Counted from the first letter of the stretch, positions 7,375 through 16,474 are shown. The stretch: DNA of 39,814 nt from an uncultured Bacteroides sp. (GCA_949289345.1 CASENS010000063.1:1-39814); one strand, 5' to 3'. Made by a program: numbers and translations. The notes: generated by a model not told the origin, from the sequence alone.

Positions 7375-10365
7375 TTACCCATTTCCCTCCCGAAGGGCAC
7401 GATACATCGTCTCTTGAATGCGTTCACGTATTTCCAACACCATCAGCAGATTGTTCCACGGGTGCGGATAAGTGCGGTTGCTCAAGAATACGTACACAAG
7501 ACCATTATCCGGATCACACCAGGCGCATGTCCCTGTAAATCCGGTATGCCCGTAGACTGAAGCCGGCGCAGAAGCCGAGCAAGGATTGTTTCGCGGACGT
7601 TGCAAGTCCGGTTTGTCAAAGCCTAACCCGCGTCGGCTGATGCGTGACGTACGGGTAGTGAATACCTTGCAAGTTTCCTGACTCAGATAACGGTGCCCAC
7701 GGAACGTTCCTCCATTCAGCAGCATCTGATAAACGCAAGCCACTTCGGATGCATTGGAAAACAATCCCGCATTGCCCGACACTCCGCCAAGGAAAGCCGC
7801 CGACTCATCGTGGACATAACCACGCAGCACTTCCTTACGGATGAATTCATCCTCGGCGGAAGGCACCACCGCAATTTTGGGAAGAAAGTCCAACGGATGA
7901 TAACCGGTACGCTTCAAACCCATAGGCCGATAAAACTCTTCATTCAAGAACCGATCCATCGGCTTTCCTGTAATAGCCTCAACCAGTTGCTGAAGCAGAA
8001 TAAATCCCACACAACTATAACGATAGCGACGGGAATACAAGCGAGCATCGGCTATCTGCCGCATCATCTCATCCTTGAACGAAGCGTCCAGCCACAAACT
8101 GTCACAAACACATAAGCGGTGCCGCCCAGTCCGGACAGAAGAGGTCAAGCCCGGACGAAACCGGAAAGTAGGATTAGCCCATGTCGTACGGGCAATCTGA
8201 GCCGCATGTACACGGTCACGACGTGAAGAGAACAGAGAACCCTTGTAACTGGCCGAGTCAATAGCTTCCTGATAAAAAAGGATGGTACCTGGCAAACCGG
8301 ATTCATGAAAAAGGAGGTCACTGACTGTGATACGTTGTTTGTCCGTACCTTGCAAGAATGGCAGGTAATCCGCCACATGGTCAGTCATACTCAACCGGCC
8401 CTGGTCGTATAGCTTCATGACCGCGAGCAACGTGGCTGTTGTTTTGGTGAGGGAAGCCAGGTCATACACATCGGTAGGGAGTAAAGGATGGACCCCATCT
8501 TGTGTTCCGAACGCTTTATTGTAGAGTTCCATCCCGTCTTTCCAAATAACGACCTGGCAACCGGGATAAGCACCTTGGCGGATACCTTCTTCCGCAATCT
8601 CGTCAATCTGAGCCAAGCGTTGCGCACTCATACCATGTTCTACAGGATTATAACGGGGTTGCGTATGAGGTTCCAAAGTAACACCTTCACCGGCAGCAAA
8701 CACATCACCGATGGATGCGGAAAGTCGGCCATCAGCTCCGGCTTCCCCATAGAGTAAAGCAGCAGTATGCCGCTGCACATCCTCCTGTGCGGAATGGGCC
8801 AATACAACAGCATCGGCGTTCTTTAAAGCCTTTTGTATAGGTGCGGCATCCAAGGCGTCTATATATAAGAGGTATATGACCGGTTTATCCGTCCGCAAAG
8901 AATTTAAGAAGTCACGGCAGAATTTGAGCCGGTCAGTCGTAACGCACACCAGCAGGCGTTGGCAAGTCGCAATACGGCGAATTAGCTCCTCACGTTGAAA
9001 GCCATCGGTCTGAGGGGTAAGATTGCATTCTACGGGAGTGACATATTGGCTCAATTCATTGAAAAAAGGACGGAAGTCGGTTCCGGAGGAACCTACATGC
9101 AACACTGCCACACGGTTTGCCGAAGGATCCAACGGAAGAGCCGCGTCACGGTTGCTTACTATCGTTGTCGATGCCTGACGCAAACAGGAAATCAACTTAC
9201 GGGCACCGGGCGTATTCAGACGGGTAGCAAGTCCGGAAAGCAGGACATGGGGTTTCCGGTTAAGTCCAAGCGCATATTTATAGGTCAGCACTTTGCGACA
9301 ACGGCGATTGATTTCGTCTTCGGACAATGTCCCCCGACGGATGGCATGAAGTATGGCGTCTACATCTTCCTTAATGCGCCGAGGCACCAACAACACATCA
9401 TTGCCGGCTTGCAAGGCACGCAGGCAGACAGAGCCTTGTCCCGCCGCACCTTTCATTACCAAAGCATCGGTAAAGACCAGACCACGAAATCCCATTTCCT
9501 CTTGCAAGAGTCCACGTATGACACGAGGTGACTGACTGGCCGGAAGTCCCTGTTCAGGTTCCACGGCAGGCACCCCCAAATGTCCCACCATGATGCCGTT
9601 CAGTCCCGCTTCTATTGCCTTGCGAAAAGGAAACAATTCAATACTATCCAACCGTTCACGGCTGAAATGCAATGCAGGTAATGCCGCATGCGAGTCTACA
9701 TCAGTATCCCCATGCCCCGGGAAATGTTTGCAGACCGACAGCACACCTCCATCCTCCAATCCTTGCGCATAAGCCAAGACCTTACGCGCTACATTTTCCG
9801 GTTTTTCCCCAAAGGAACGGGTGTTGATGACCGGATTTTTAGGATTGATATTCACATCCGCCACCGGAGCGAAATTGACCTGTATGCCCATCTCCCGGCA
9901 CTGACGAGCCACTTCCTTTCCATATTCATAAAGCAAGCTATCATTTTGAATACAGCCTAAAACCATGTTGCGCGGAAACTGGGGTGTGTTCTTCAGCCGC
10001 ATGGCAAGCCCCCATTCACCGTCCAAAGTAATCATCAGCGGCACATCCGCCCATTGCTGAGCCCGGTTGGTCAATGCCACTTGATCCTGAATCTCACCCT
10101 TGGAAAACAACAGTCCGCCTATTTTATAGTCTCTGACCACTTTGCGCAGCAAGTCCACATTCGCCTTGTCCTGTGTGGGCGCTATAGTATAGACCATTAA
10201 CTGTCCTACCCGCTCTTTTAAATTGAGTGTATTCATGACGGAATCCACCCACTGCCTACACCTTTCGTCACCCTCCATCCGCTGTAGCATCGTCGCATTA
10301 TCCGCCAAGGTGGTGACCCAAGGCATGAAGCACATCCCTATAAGTATTCCTATTATCTTTTTCAT
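7375..10365 (-). CDS. GH3 beta-N-acetylglucosaminidase (NagZ-like) fused to serine beta-lactamase-like domain
   Basis: A 996-residue exported protein. The signal peptide spans about 1-22. The N-terminal GH3 domain (about 35-370) carries the NagZ signature KHFPGHGDTDVDSH (213-226). The Asp224/His226 dyad serves as acid/base and Asp300 in VFTDALVMKG is the nucleophile; such enzymes remove GlcNAc, for example from peptidoglycan fragments. A GH3 C-terminal-like part follows (about 395-555). The last third is a class C beta-lactamase/esterase fold with S638-L-T-K641 and H940-T-G. The middle motif reads Y783-S-C785, with Cys where class C enzymes usually have Asn. This fusion is common in Bacteroidales and suggests cell-wall recycling or remodelling in the periplasm. 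It is the last gene of a three-gene operon, 4 bases after the metallophosphatase gene. Confidence 0.92.
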   Translation of the reverse strand: MKKIIGILIGMCFMPWVTTLADNATMLQRMEGDERCRQWVDSVMNTLNLKERVGQLMVYTIAPTQDKANVDLLRKVVRDYKIGGLLFSKGEIQDQVALTNRAQQWADVPLMITLDGEWGLAMRLKNTPQFPRNMVLGCIQNDSLLYEYGKEVARQCREMGIQVNFAPVADVNINPKNPVINTRSFGEKPENVARKVLAYAQGLEDGGVLSVCKHFPGHGDTDVDSHAALPALHFSRERLDSIELFPFRKAIEAGLNGIMVGHLGVPAVEPEQGLPASQSPRVIRGLLQEEMGFRGLVFTDALVMKGAAGQGSVCLRALQAGNDVLLVPRRIKEDVDAILHAIRRGTLSEDEINRRCRKVLTYKYALGLNRKPHVLLSGLATRLNTPGARKLISCLRQASTTIVSNRDAALPLDPSANRVAVLHVGSSGTDFRPFFNELSQYVTPVECNLTPQTDGFQREELIRRIATCQRLLVCVTTDRLKFCRDFLNSLRTDKPVIYLLYIDALDAAPIQKALKNADAVVLAHSAQEDVQRHTAALLYGEAGADGRLSASIGDVFAAGEGVTLEPHTQPRYNPVEHGMSAQRLAQIDEIAEEGIRQGAYPGCQVVIWKDGMELYNKAFGTQDGVHPLLPTDVYDLASLTKTTATLLAVMKLYDQGRLSMTDHVADYLPFLQGTDKQRITVSDLLFHESGLPGTILFYQEAIDSASYKGSLFSSRRDRVHAAQIARTTWANPTFRFRPGLTSSVRTGRHRLCVCDSLWLDASFKDEMMRQIADARLYSRRYRYSCVGFILLQQLVEAITGKPMDRFLNEEFYRPMGLKRTGYHPLDFLPKIAVVPSAEDEFIRKEVLRGYVHDESAAFLGGVSGNAGLFSNASEVACVYQMLLNGGTFRGHRYLSQETCKVFTTRTSRISRRGLGFDKPDLQRPRNNPCSASAPASVYGHTGFTGTCAWCDPDNGLVYVFLSNRTYPHPWNNLLMVLEIRERIQETMYRALREGNG

Positions 10366-10369
10366 ACAT

Positions 10370-11197
10370 TCAATCCTCCAATGTCAATTTCCAAACTCCC
10401 ACATACGCGCCGTTACGCCCGGTGTGAAACACAGCCACTTCCCTACCCTCAGCATTCTTACAAAAGACGGGAGCATTCATATTCGTATGCGAATGTCCCC
10501 CTAATATGGCATCAATGCCTTGCGTACGTCCGGCCAAAACCTCGTCATCCTCAACACCTAAATGAGACAGGCACACCACTACGTCACACTGTTCTTTGCC
10601 ACGCAATGTCTCCACCATCTCTTGAGCCGTAACGACAGGATTTTTGTAAACCACGCCTTCACACTTATCCGCTTGCACCAGTCCTTCCAGTTTCGGTCCT
10701 AACCCGAAAACCCCGACGCGCAGTCCCGCCCGCTCAATCACCACGTAAGGCTTCACCCTTCCTTCCAAAGGCGTGCCTGCCACGCCGTAGTTGGCACATA
10801 CGGTAGGACAACCAGCCAGTTGCAGCAAATGAGCCAGATTCTCCATGCCGAAATCGAACTCATGGTTCCCGATGGCAATGGCATCGTATCCCATGAGATC
10901 AATCATCTTTGCCTCCAGTTCACCGTGGTAAAAATTATAATAAGGTGTACCTTGCGAATAGTCACCGCAATCCAGCACCACAGTGGCGGGATGATCCGCC
11001 CGGAACTGTTTGATAAAAGTGGCGCGCCTCACCACTCCGCCTTTCCCCGCATCAGGGTCAGCGGCATGTTTGTCCAGCGGTTCGATGCGGCTGTGCGTGT
11101 CGCTTGTGTGCAACAGGTACAACGTCTTTGTCTCTTGGGCCATAAGCGTTAAAGCGACGCATAAGGTCCCTATCATCCATGTCAATAAACGTTTCAT
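10370..11197 (-). CDS. Calcineurin-like metallophosphatase, 5'-nucleotidase N-terminal domain
   Basis: A 275-residue exported protein (signal peptide about 1-20, ending LMAQ). It matches the catalytic N-terminal domain of the 5'-nucleotidase/UDP-sugar hydrolase family. Metal-binding motifs appear in order: SDTH (about 33-36), GDYSQG (about 77-82), GNHEFD (about 110-115), SHLG (about 211-214) and GGHSH (about 233-237). These would hold the two metal ions that hydrolyse a phosphate ester. The substrate-specificity domain is absent from this chain. The gene just upstream, one base away, encodes exactly that missing domain, so the two are probably halves of one enzyme. Confidence 0.9.
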   Translation of the reverse strand: MKRLLTWMIGTLCVALTLMAQETKTLYLLHTSDTHSRIEPLDKHAADPDAGKGGVVRRATFIKQFRADHPATVVLDCGDYSQGTPYYNFYHGELEAKMIDLMGYDAIAIGNHEFDFGMENLAHLLQLAGCPTVCANYGVAGTPLEGRVKPYVVIERAGLRVGVFGLGPKLEGLVQADKCEGVVYKNPVVTAQEMVETLRGKEQCDVVVCLSHLGVEDDEVLAGRTQGIDAILGGHSHTNMNAPVFCKNAEGREVAVFHTGRNGAYVGVWKLTLED

Positions 11198-11198
11198 T

Positions 11199-11978
11199 TT
11201 AATTTTCTTTGATTACAATCCGTCCTTCAATCTTTGCGTTAAGTTTCCTGCCCACTTTCTGTTCGTGTTCCACATATTGCATGAACAGACTTCGCAATGT
11301 CGCCCCCTCAGGGCACGTACGGCTTTGAGCCCGTGTCAAAGCTGTCATGCCATCATTGCCTTCCGCCAGATAATCGATAGTACTTACCGTATAAAGATGT
11401 TCATCCTCAACAGGTTTTCCGTCTATCGCCGCCTGCAGCACTTGACCAGTAGAGTCAATGGTCATTGTAATTCCACTCACGCCCTCACCCCCACGAGCCG
11501 CAATGTTCTCCAACAAGGTCCGGAGGTCGGTTCCTTTCAATGTCAGTATGCAAAGGGAGTTCTCAAAAGGCAATATCTCGTAAATGTTTTCCGTCGTGAC
11601 AGGTCCCTGTGTCAGCACGTTGCGTATACCACCTATATTGACCAGTCCCATATCAGCCGGGCGCCCCACCACATCTTTGGCAGCTTGACGCAACACGTCA
11701 GCTACCAGATTAGACAGCGGGCTTTCAGGACGGAAACGGTCCATGCTAACAGCAGCCTCACCCTTCACTTCGTTCATCACACTGTCCATGCTTGCCTTAT
11801 AAGGCGCCAACAACGCTACGGCCTCCGCATTGGGAACAGCATCCCACACGGAATCCATCGGAACCCGATAAGCGTTTATGGATACCACTCCGTCTCCCGT
11901 CCGGCACGATGTCAAAACAAGGAAGCAACCCATAACGATTCCTATCGCCCGGTTTAATCTGTTCGTAATTATCTTCAT
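11199..11978 (-). CDS. 5'-nucleotidase C-terminal domain lipoprotein
   Basis: This 259-residue lipoprotein (lipobox LTSC, Cys25) matches the C-terminal substrate-binding domain of 5'-nucleotidases. Family stretches are PESPLSNLVADVLRQAA, NIGGIRN, LPFENSLCILTLKG and DYLAEGNDGMTAL. I chose the ATG at 11978 because it gives a clean lipoprotein signal and lies about 20 bases from the predicted transcript start. ATG 11990 is the alternative. A still longer frame back to 12113 would run through the promoter and is unlikely. It is the first gene of the operon; the metallophosphatase follows one base later. The domain order on the chromosome is reversed relative to the usual single protein. Confidence 0.88.
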   Translation of the reverse strand: MKIITNRLNRAIGIVMGCFLVLTSCRTGDGVVSINAYRVPMDSVWDAVPNAEAVALLAPYKASMDSVMNEVKGEAAVSMDRFRPESPLSNLVADVLRQAAKDVVGRPADMGLVNIGGIRNVLTQGPVTTENIYEILPFENSLCILTLKGTDLRTLLENIAARGGEGVSGITMTIDSTGQVLQAAIDGKPVEDEHLYTVSTIDYLAEGNDGMTALTRAQSRTCPEGATLRSLFMQYVEHEQKVGRKLNAKIEGRIVIKEN

Positions 11979-12004
11979 TACTTGTTTCATTAAATATCGT
12001 CCCA

Positions 12005-12012
12005 CAAAGATA
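12005..12012 (-). promoter_or_regulatory. -7 box of the 5'-nucleotidase/NagZ operon
   Basis: On the minus strand this reads TATCTTTG, a full match to TAnnTTTG. It lies 27 bases before the ATG at 11978. No clear TTTG is seen at the -33 distance. Confidence 0.65.
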
Positions 12013-12070
12013 CGCAAACTTGCCCAAATACAGATAGAATTCGGAGGAATAAAAACTAGTATATTTCTTC

Positions 12071-12100
12071 TTTGATACACCCCAGTTTTCGCTATCTTCG
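12071..12100 (+). promoter_or_regulatory. Promoter of the GNAT acetyltransferase gene
   Basis: TTTG at 12071-12074, 18 bases, then TATCTTCG at 12093-12100, one base off TAnnTTTG. The ATG follows at 12134. It is divergent from the 5'-nucleotidase operon promoter about 90 bases away. Confidence 0.55.
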
Positions 12101-12133
12101 CAGACAGAAACAATCACATCATACAATAATAAT

Positions 12134-12784
12134 ATGGATATAACGATACGATTGGAACAACCTGCAGATTACCGCGAGACGGAAGCCGTGACGAGAGAGG
12201 CTTTCTGGAACCGCTATTCGCCCGGATGCATGGAACATTACCTGCTGCACATCATGCGACATTCGCCACACTTCGTGCGGGAGTTGAATTTCGTGGCTGT
12301 GGCAGACGGCAAGGTGGTCGGGTCTATAGCCTTTATGAAAGCATTTATCAGGAGCGACGACGGCAAGCGTCACGAGGTATTGACTCTGGGACCGATAGCC
12401 GTATTACCCGCTTTCCAATGCAAAGGCATCGGTCGGATGCTAATAGAACGCGCATGTACCGAAGCCCGTAAGCAAGGGTATCGTGCCATCCTTCTATGTG
12501 GCGACCCGCTATATTACCGGAAGGTAGGCTTCACAGCAGCAGAAGATTTCGGCATCCGCACGTCTGACAATAAGTATCTGGCAGCGTTGCAGGTGTGTCC
12601 GCTCTACGACCATGCCTTACAGGGGATGAGAGGACGCTACTTTGAAGATGAGGCTTATACGGTAGACGAAGCGGATGCCGTGACGTTCGACCGACAGTTT
12701 CCACCCAAAGAGTTTGTCGAGGATACGCCCACGCAACTGCGTTTTAAGGAACTGTGTGCTATGCAAAAAGAATATGAGGGATAA
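12134..12784 (+). CDS. GNAT-family N-acetyltransferase
   Basis: A 216-residue cytoplasmic acetyl-CoA-dependent acetyltransferase. The GNAT core is visible: LGPIAVLPAFQCKGIGRMLIERA (about 96-118) contains the Q-x-x-G-I-G acetyl-CoA-binding turn, and LLCGDPLYYRKVGF (about 128-141) is the usual motif B with the PxYYxKxGF pattern. This resembles the YhbS-like subgroup. The substrate cannot be told. It is monocistronic as far as can be seen, with its own promoter, and converges on the ogt gene. Confidence 0.9.
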   Translation: MDITIRLEQPADYRETEAVTREAFWNRYSPGCMEHYLLHIMRHSPHFVRELNFVAVADGKVVGSIAFMKAFIRSDDGKRHEVLTLGPIAVLPAFQCKGIGRMLIERACTEARKQGYRAILLCGDPLYYRKVGFTAAEDFGIRTSDNKYLAALQVCPLYDHALQGMRGRYFEDEAYTVDEADAVTFDRQFPPKEFVEDTPTQLRFKELCAMQKEYEG

Positions 12785-12785
12785 A

Positions 12786-12957
12786 ATGACAAACACAAAC
12801 AGCATCATTCCGCTTCATTCTAACCCCGAATGGCACATTCCGGCTGCCCGCCGGTTTCAGAAGATACAGGAAATCCCCTTGGAGAAAAAGACAGGAAAAA
12901 CGTTTTACTGCGGATTACAGCAATACCGGTCAAAGCATAAAAGCCCCCCCCTTAACC
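12786..12957 (+). other. Coding-like stretch, possible gene remnant
   Basis: An ATG one base after the acetyltransferase stop codon opens a frame (MTNTNSIIPLHSNPEWHIP...). It reads sensibly for about 50 codons and then runs on antisense to ogt, where it becomes implausible. It could be the head of a lost gene or chance. I do not recognise it. Confidence 0.15.
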
Positions 12958-13488
12958 CTACTGATGTAAAGTATCCGGTTTATCATTCCTTTCCAAAGCC
13001 AGCAGGTATTCTTTCGCCTCAATGCCACCATCATATCCCGTCAAAGTACCGTTGCTTGCTATCACCCGATGACAAGGCACAAAAATGGAAATGGCATTCG
13101 CAGCATTGGCATTTGCGACCGCACGGACAGCCGACGGCATACCGAGTTGCCGCGCCAACTCGCCATATGAAAGTTTCTGTCCATACGGAATGTCAAGCAG
13201 TCGCTCCCACACTTGCTTTTGAAAAGCCGTTCCAACGAGTAACAAAGGGATGTCGAACATGGTCCGTTTACACAGGAAATATTCATCCAACTGCCGGATA
13301 GCCTCTCGAAGAATGCCGGAAGGAGCTTCTACATAATCAGCGTCCAGCAATGTCCGCAGACGCTTATCCACACGCCCCGGGTGCTTTTCCACCACCCAGT
13401 TACAGAGGCAGAGCTTTTCCCCGTAAGAACCAAGTATCATGTCTCCGCAAGGAGCAGAATAACGGAAGGTTAAAATCTGATTACTCAT
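12958..13488 (-). CDS. ogt: Methylated-DNA-[protein]-cysteine S-methyltransferase
   Basis: A suicidal DNA repair protein that takes the alkyl group from O6-alkylguanine onto its own cysteine. The active-site motif PCHRV contains Cys139. The helix-turn-helix-like DNA-binding part precedes it (GTAFQKQVWERLLDIPYG, about 86-103; Arg122 in SAVRAVANANAANAIS is the usual arginine finger position). The 176-residue length suits an Ogt-type protein without the Ada regulatory domain. It lies 21 bases behind the MFS gene on the same strand and is probably co-transcribed. Confidence 0.95.
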   Translation of the reverse strand: MSNQILTFRYSAPCGDMILGSYGEKLCLCNWVVEKHPGRVDKRLRTLLDADYVEAPSGILREAIRQLDEYFLCKRTMFDIPLLLVGTAFQKQVWERLLDIPYGQKLSYGELARQLGMPSAVRAVANANAANAISIFVPCHRVIASNGTLTGYDGGIEAKEYLLALERNDKPDTLHQ

Positions 13489-13509
13489 TAAATTAATGTA
13501 CTAATTATA

Positions 13510-14766
13510 TTAATGTGCTAATGTATCGACAGAACGTACGTCAGGCAAAAAGACGGCTACGACTCCCAACAGCGGCAGCCATGTACTGATGTGAAAAATG
13601 AACTCAATGCTCGTCAAGTCCGCCAACCAGCCGAAAAATGCGGAGCCAATGCCTCCCAGTCCAAACATCAGACCGAAAAAGACACCTGCAATCATCCCCA
13701 CCTTATCGGGTTTCAAATCCGTAGCATAAACCACAATGGCCGAAAAGGCTGAAGCAATCACCAGCCCTGTAATGACTGCCATCACGACAGTCCAGCCCAA
13801 ATTAAGATAAGGCATGGCCAGCGTAAAAGGAGCCGCCCCAAGTATAGAGAAAAGGATGACGTACTTACGCCCGTAACGGTCGCCCAGGAAACCACCCAGC
13901 AAAGTTCCCGCAGCGAAAGCGGCCAGATAAGCGAAAAGGCAATATTGGGACTGTTGCACCGTGATACCGAACTTCTCCATCAGATAAAAAGTGAAATAAC
14001 TCGTCATACAGGCGTTGAAGAAATATTTCGAGAAAATCATCAGCACCAGAATACCCAGTGCCATACGCACCGTCCTCGCAGGCAAATTGCAGAGAATGGC
14101 ATGACGTTTACGGTGACAAGACTTGATTTCATCCAGCACCAGACTATACCAATAACCCACTCTCGCCAACAACATAGAAGCAAGCAAAGCAGCCAATGCA
14201 AACCATCCCACCGCATGTTGTCCGTAAGGAATAATAATAAGCGCCGCCAACAACGGGCCAAGTGCACTTCCACCGTTGCCACCCACCTGGAAAATAGACT
14301 GTGCCAAACTCTTCTTGCCTCCTGATGCCATCTGCGCCACCCGCGAAGCCTCGGGATGAAACACCGAAGAACCACAGCCTATCAATGCCACAGACAACAA
14401 TATCAGCAGGAAGCTGGGAGCAAAAGCCAACGCCACCAACCCGGCAAGCGTGAAACACATACCTATCGCCAATGAATAAGGCTGCGGATACCGATCGGCA
14501 TAGCGTCCTACAAAAGGTTGCAACACCGAAGAAGTCAGTTGGAATACCAACGTTATGACACCAATCTGCGCAAACGTAAAACCGAATTTATCTTTCAGCA
14601 ACGGATAAATGGCCGGAATAACCGATTGTATCATGTCATTCAACAGGTGGCAAGTACCCATGGTAAATAAGATGACATAAGCCGTACCTTCCATTACCTG
14701 TGGATGCCCCTTGATTTTGCTCCATACATTCGTAAACATATATCTTGATTTTTTCATTTTTTCCAT
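13510..14766 (-). CDS. MFS transporter, fosmidomycin-resistance (Fsr) type
   Basis: A 418-residue inner membrane protein with about 12 hydrophobic segments. The N-terminal half (GTCHLLNDMIQSVIPAIYPLLKDKFGFTFAQIG) and the SVFHPEASR motif are typical of the Fsr-like branch of the major facilitator superfamily, which exports small compounds. The substrate here is unknown. Start codons at 14766, 14757 and 14739 are all possible; 14766 leaves only a short leader after the predicted transcript start. ogt follows in the same unit. Confidence 0.9.
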   Translation of the reverse strand: MEKMKKSRYMFTNVWSKIKGHPQVMEGTAYVILFTMGTCHLLNDMIQSVIPAIYPLLKDKFGFTFAQIGVITLVFQLTSSVLQPFVGRYADRYPQPYSLAIGMCFTLAGLVALAFAPSFLLILLSVALIGCGSSVFHPEASRVAQMASGGKKSLAQSIFQVGGNGGSALGPLLAALIIIPYGQHAVGWFALAALLASMLLARVGYWYSLVLDEIKSCHRKRHAILCNLPARTVRMALGILVLMIFSKYFFNACMTSYFTFYLMEKFGITVQQSQYCLFAYLAAFAAGTLLGGFLGDRYGRKYVILFSILGAAPFTLAMPYLNLGWTVVMAVITGLVIASAFSAIVVYATDLKPDKVGMIAGVFFGLMFGLGGIGSAFFGWLADLTSIEFIFHISTWLPLLGVVAVFLPDVRSVDTLAH

Positions 14767-14778
14767 TCAGATGCGACG

Positions 14779-14810
14779 CAAATGTAATGCCTTGACTCCA
14801 AACATACAAA
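14779..14810 (-). promoter_or_regulatory. Promoter of the MFS-ogt unit
   Basis: On the minus strand: TTTG (14810-14807), 20 bases, then TACATTTG (14786-14779). Both elements match the Bacteroidota consensus at ideal spacing. Confidence 0.75.
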
Positions 14811-14837
14811 CATACCACCTATTTTTCCGGGCAAATA

Positions 14838-14869
14838 TTTGTGTATCCGATAAATAATTCGTTCCTTTG
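14838..14869 (+). promoter_or_regulatory. Promoter of rplS
   Basis: TTTG at 14838-14841, 20 bases, then TTCCTTTG at 14862-14869, one mismatch to TAnnTTTG. The leader to the ATG at 14962 is about 85 bases and could hold ribosomal-protein feedback control, but no specific structure was identified. Confidence 0.6.
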
Positions 14870-14961
14870 CAACCGCTTTCGCGCAATCGCTGTCAGGAAA
14901 AACAGAGAGAAGCCTGGTATGTTGCGTAGTAACGATAAACAATTTAATCAAAGTTTAAACA

Positions 14962-15315
14962 ATGGATTTACTTAAAATTGCAGAAGAAGCATTTGCTACA
15001 GGTAAGCAACATCCCAGTTTCAAGGCTGGTGACACAATAACCGTAGCATACCGTATCGTGGAAGGTAACAAGGAACGTGTACAGCTGTACCGTGGTGTAG
15101 TTATCAAAATCTGCGGACATGGTGAGAAGAAGCGTTTCACCGTGCGCAAGATGTCCGGAACCATAGGTGTAGAACGTATTTTCCCGTTGGAGTCACCGGC
15201 TATTGACAGCATTGAGGTGAACAAAATCGGTAAGGTGCGTCGCGCTAAATTGTATTACCTGCGTGGTCTTACCGGCAAGAAAGCAAGAATTAAAGAGAAA
15301 AGAGTCTTGGGATAA
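14962..15315 (+). CDS. rplS: 50S ribosomal protein L19
   Basis: A 117-residue ribosomal protein at the interface of the two subunits. The family pattern is clear: [19 protein letters not shown] (about 17-35), [10 protein letters not shown] (about 40-49), [21 protein letters not shown] (about 58-78) and [18 protein letters not shown] (about 96-113). It is normal in length and transcribed alone, between its own promoter and a strong terminator. Confidence 0.98.
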   Translation: MDLLKIAEEAFATGKQHPSFKAGDTITVAYRIVEGNKERVQLYRGVVIKICGHGEKKRFTVRKMSGTIGVERIFPLESPAIDSIEVNKIGKVRRAKLYYLRGLTGKKARIKEKRVLG

Positions 15316-15345
15316 ACGCTCAGACTTCTTGCTTAATGACAAAAT

Positions 15346-15381
15346 AAAAAAGGGAACTTCCATACAGGAGTTCCCTTTTTT
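15346..15381. terminator. Bidirectional terminator between rplS and the ROK kinase gene
   Basis: AAAAAGGGAACT, a short loop, then AGTTCCCTTTTT. The A and T runs on both sides let it end rplS on the plus strand and the convergent ROK kinase gene on the minus strand. Confidence 0.9.
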
Positions 15382-15386
15382 ATGGG

Positions 15387-16355
15387 CTATTTGATTTCCC
15401 AACCCAGCGCACTGGCTCCAAGCACAGCCGCATCAGCGTCCTTCAATTCGGACATCAGCAGTTTGGTCTTTCCCTTATATATATTCAGCACATTCCTGTC
15501 AATAGACTCACGAATTGGCCGGAAGATATATTCACCGGACTTGGCAAGCCCTCCAAAAAGGATAATCGCTTCGGGGCTGGAAAAGGCGATTGCGTCCGCC
15601 AAAGCCTCACCAAGAATGTTTCCAGTAAACTCAAAGATATCCAATGCCAGTTTGTCGCCTTTCACGGCAGCGTCATACACGTCTTTAGAGGTTATCTCTT
15701 CGGCGAGGATTGAACGCAGCAGACTCGGCTCTGTGCGGGCGGTCAGGAACTCACGCGCTGTACGTGCCACACCGGTAGCCGAACAGTAGGTCTCCAAGCA
15801 ACCATGCCGGCCACAACCGCACAAACGGCCATCGCGACGAATAATGACGTGACCCAACTCACCGGCAAACCCGTCATGCCCATAGACCAATTGCCCGTTG
15901 ATGACAATACCGCTACCGACACCTGTTCCCAAGGTAATCATGATGAAATCCTTCAGTCCACGAGCCGCCCCATAAGTCATCTCACCTATCGCAGCAGCAT
16001 TGGCATCGTTAGTCAAGGCTGTCGGAATGCCCAAACGCTCTTCAAACAAGGCAGCCAGAGGTATGACACCCTTCCAGGGCAAATTGGGCGCAAATTCGAT
16101 GGTACCTGTATAATAGTTGCCGTTAGGCGCACCGACACCAATGCCTTTGATTTTATCCGCACCGCCATTCGCCTCAACCAAAGCCGCAAGATTCTTACAT
16201 ACTTCATCCACATAGTCCTCCACTTCGGTGTAAGCACCTGTTTTGATGGAACTGCTGGCTATAACCGTGCCGCGCGCGTCCACAATACCGAACACAGTGT
16301 TTGTTCCGCCTATGTCGATACCTACCACATAGGGCTTTTCCATGTTTGTAATCAT
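15387..16355 (-). CDS. ROK-family sugar kinase, likely glucokinase
   Basis: A 322-residue cytoplasmic kinase that phosphorylates glucose or a related sugar. The ATP-binding phosphate motif is VGIDIGGTNTVFGIVD (about 11-26). The ROK zinc signature CGCGRHGCLE lies at about 178-188 and the catalytic Asp is in LTNDANAAAIGE (about 114-125). GTGVGSGIVINGQLVYG is the usual ROK middle motif. The start may be the first ATG (16355) or the ATG four codons on (16343). It is convergent with rplS and shares its terminator. Glucose as substrate is inferred from the family only. Confidence 0.92.
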   Translation of the reverse strand: MITNMEKPYVVGIDIGGTNTVFGIVDARGTVIASSSIKTGAYTEVEDYVDEVCKNLAALVEANGGADKIKGIGVGAPNGNYYTGTIEFAPNLPWKGVIPLAALFEERLGIPTALTNDANAAAIGEMTYGAARGLKDFIMITLGTGVGSGIVINGQLVYGHDGFAGELGHVIIRRDGRLCGCGRHGCLETYCSATGVARTAREFLTARTEPSLLRSILAEEITSKDVYDAAVKGDKLALDIFEFTGNILGEALADAIAFSSPEAIILFGGLAKSGEYIFRPIRESIDRNVLNIYKGKTKLLMSELKDADAAVLGASALGWEIK

Positions 16356-16396
16356 GATATTCCTTATTTAAATAGATTAATAATATTGATTGGCTA

Positions 16397-16427
16397 CAAA
16401 AGTGCCAAAGAAAAACGAGACAGCAAA
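16397..16427 (-). promoter_or_regulatory. Promoter of the ROK kinase gene
   Basis: On the minus strand: TTTG (16427-16424), 19 bases, then CACTTTTG (16404-16397), one base off TAnnTTTG. Confidence 0.5.
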
Positions 16428-16474
16428 ATGTTTTCTACTAAAAAAAGTATTTCCCCTCGCATACGTTAGCATAG

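Noticed and set aside
7260-7538. Plus-strand small gene after the susC/susD region
   Set aside because: Most of it is antisense to the end of the NagZ fusion and no start signal is seen.
11979-12113. Longer start for the 5'-nucleotidase C-domain lipoprotein
   Set aside because: The extra residues would cover the TATCTTTG promoter box and put the lipoprotein signal in the interior.
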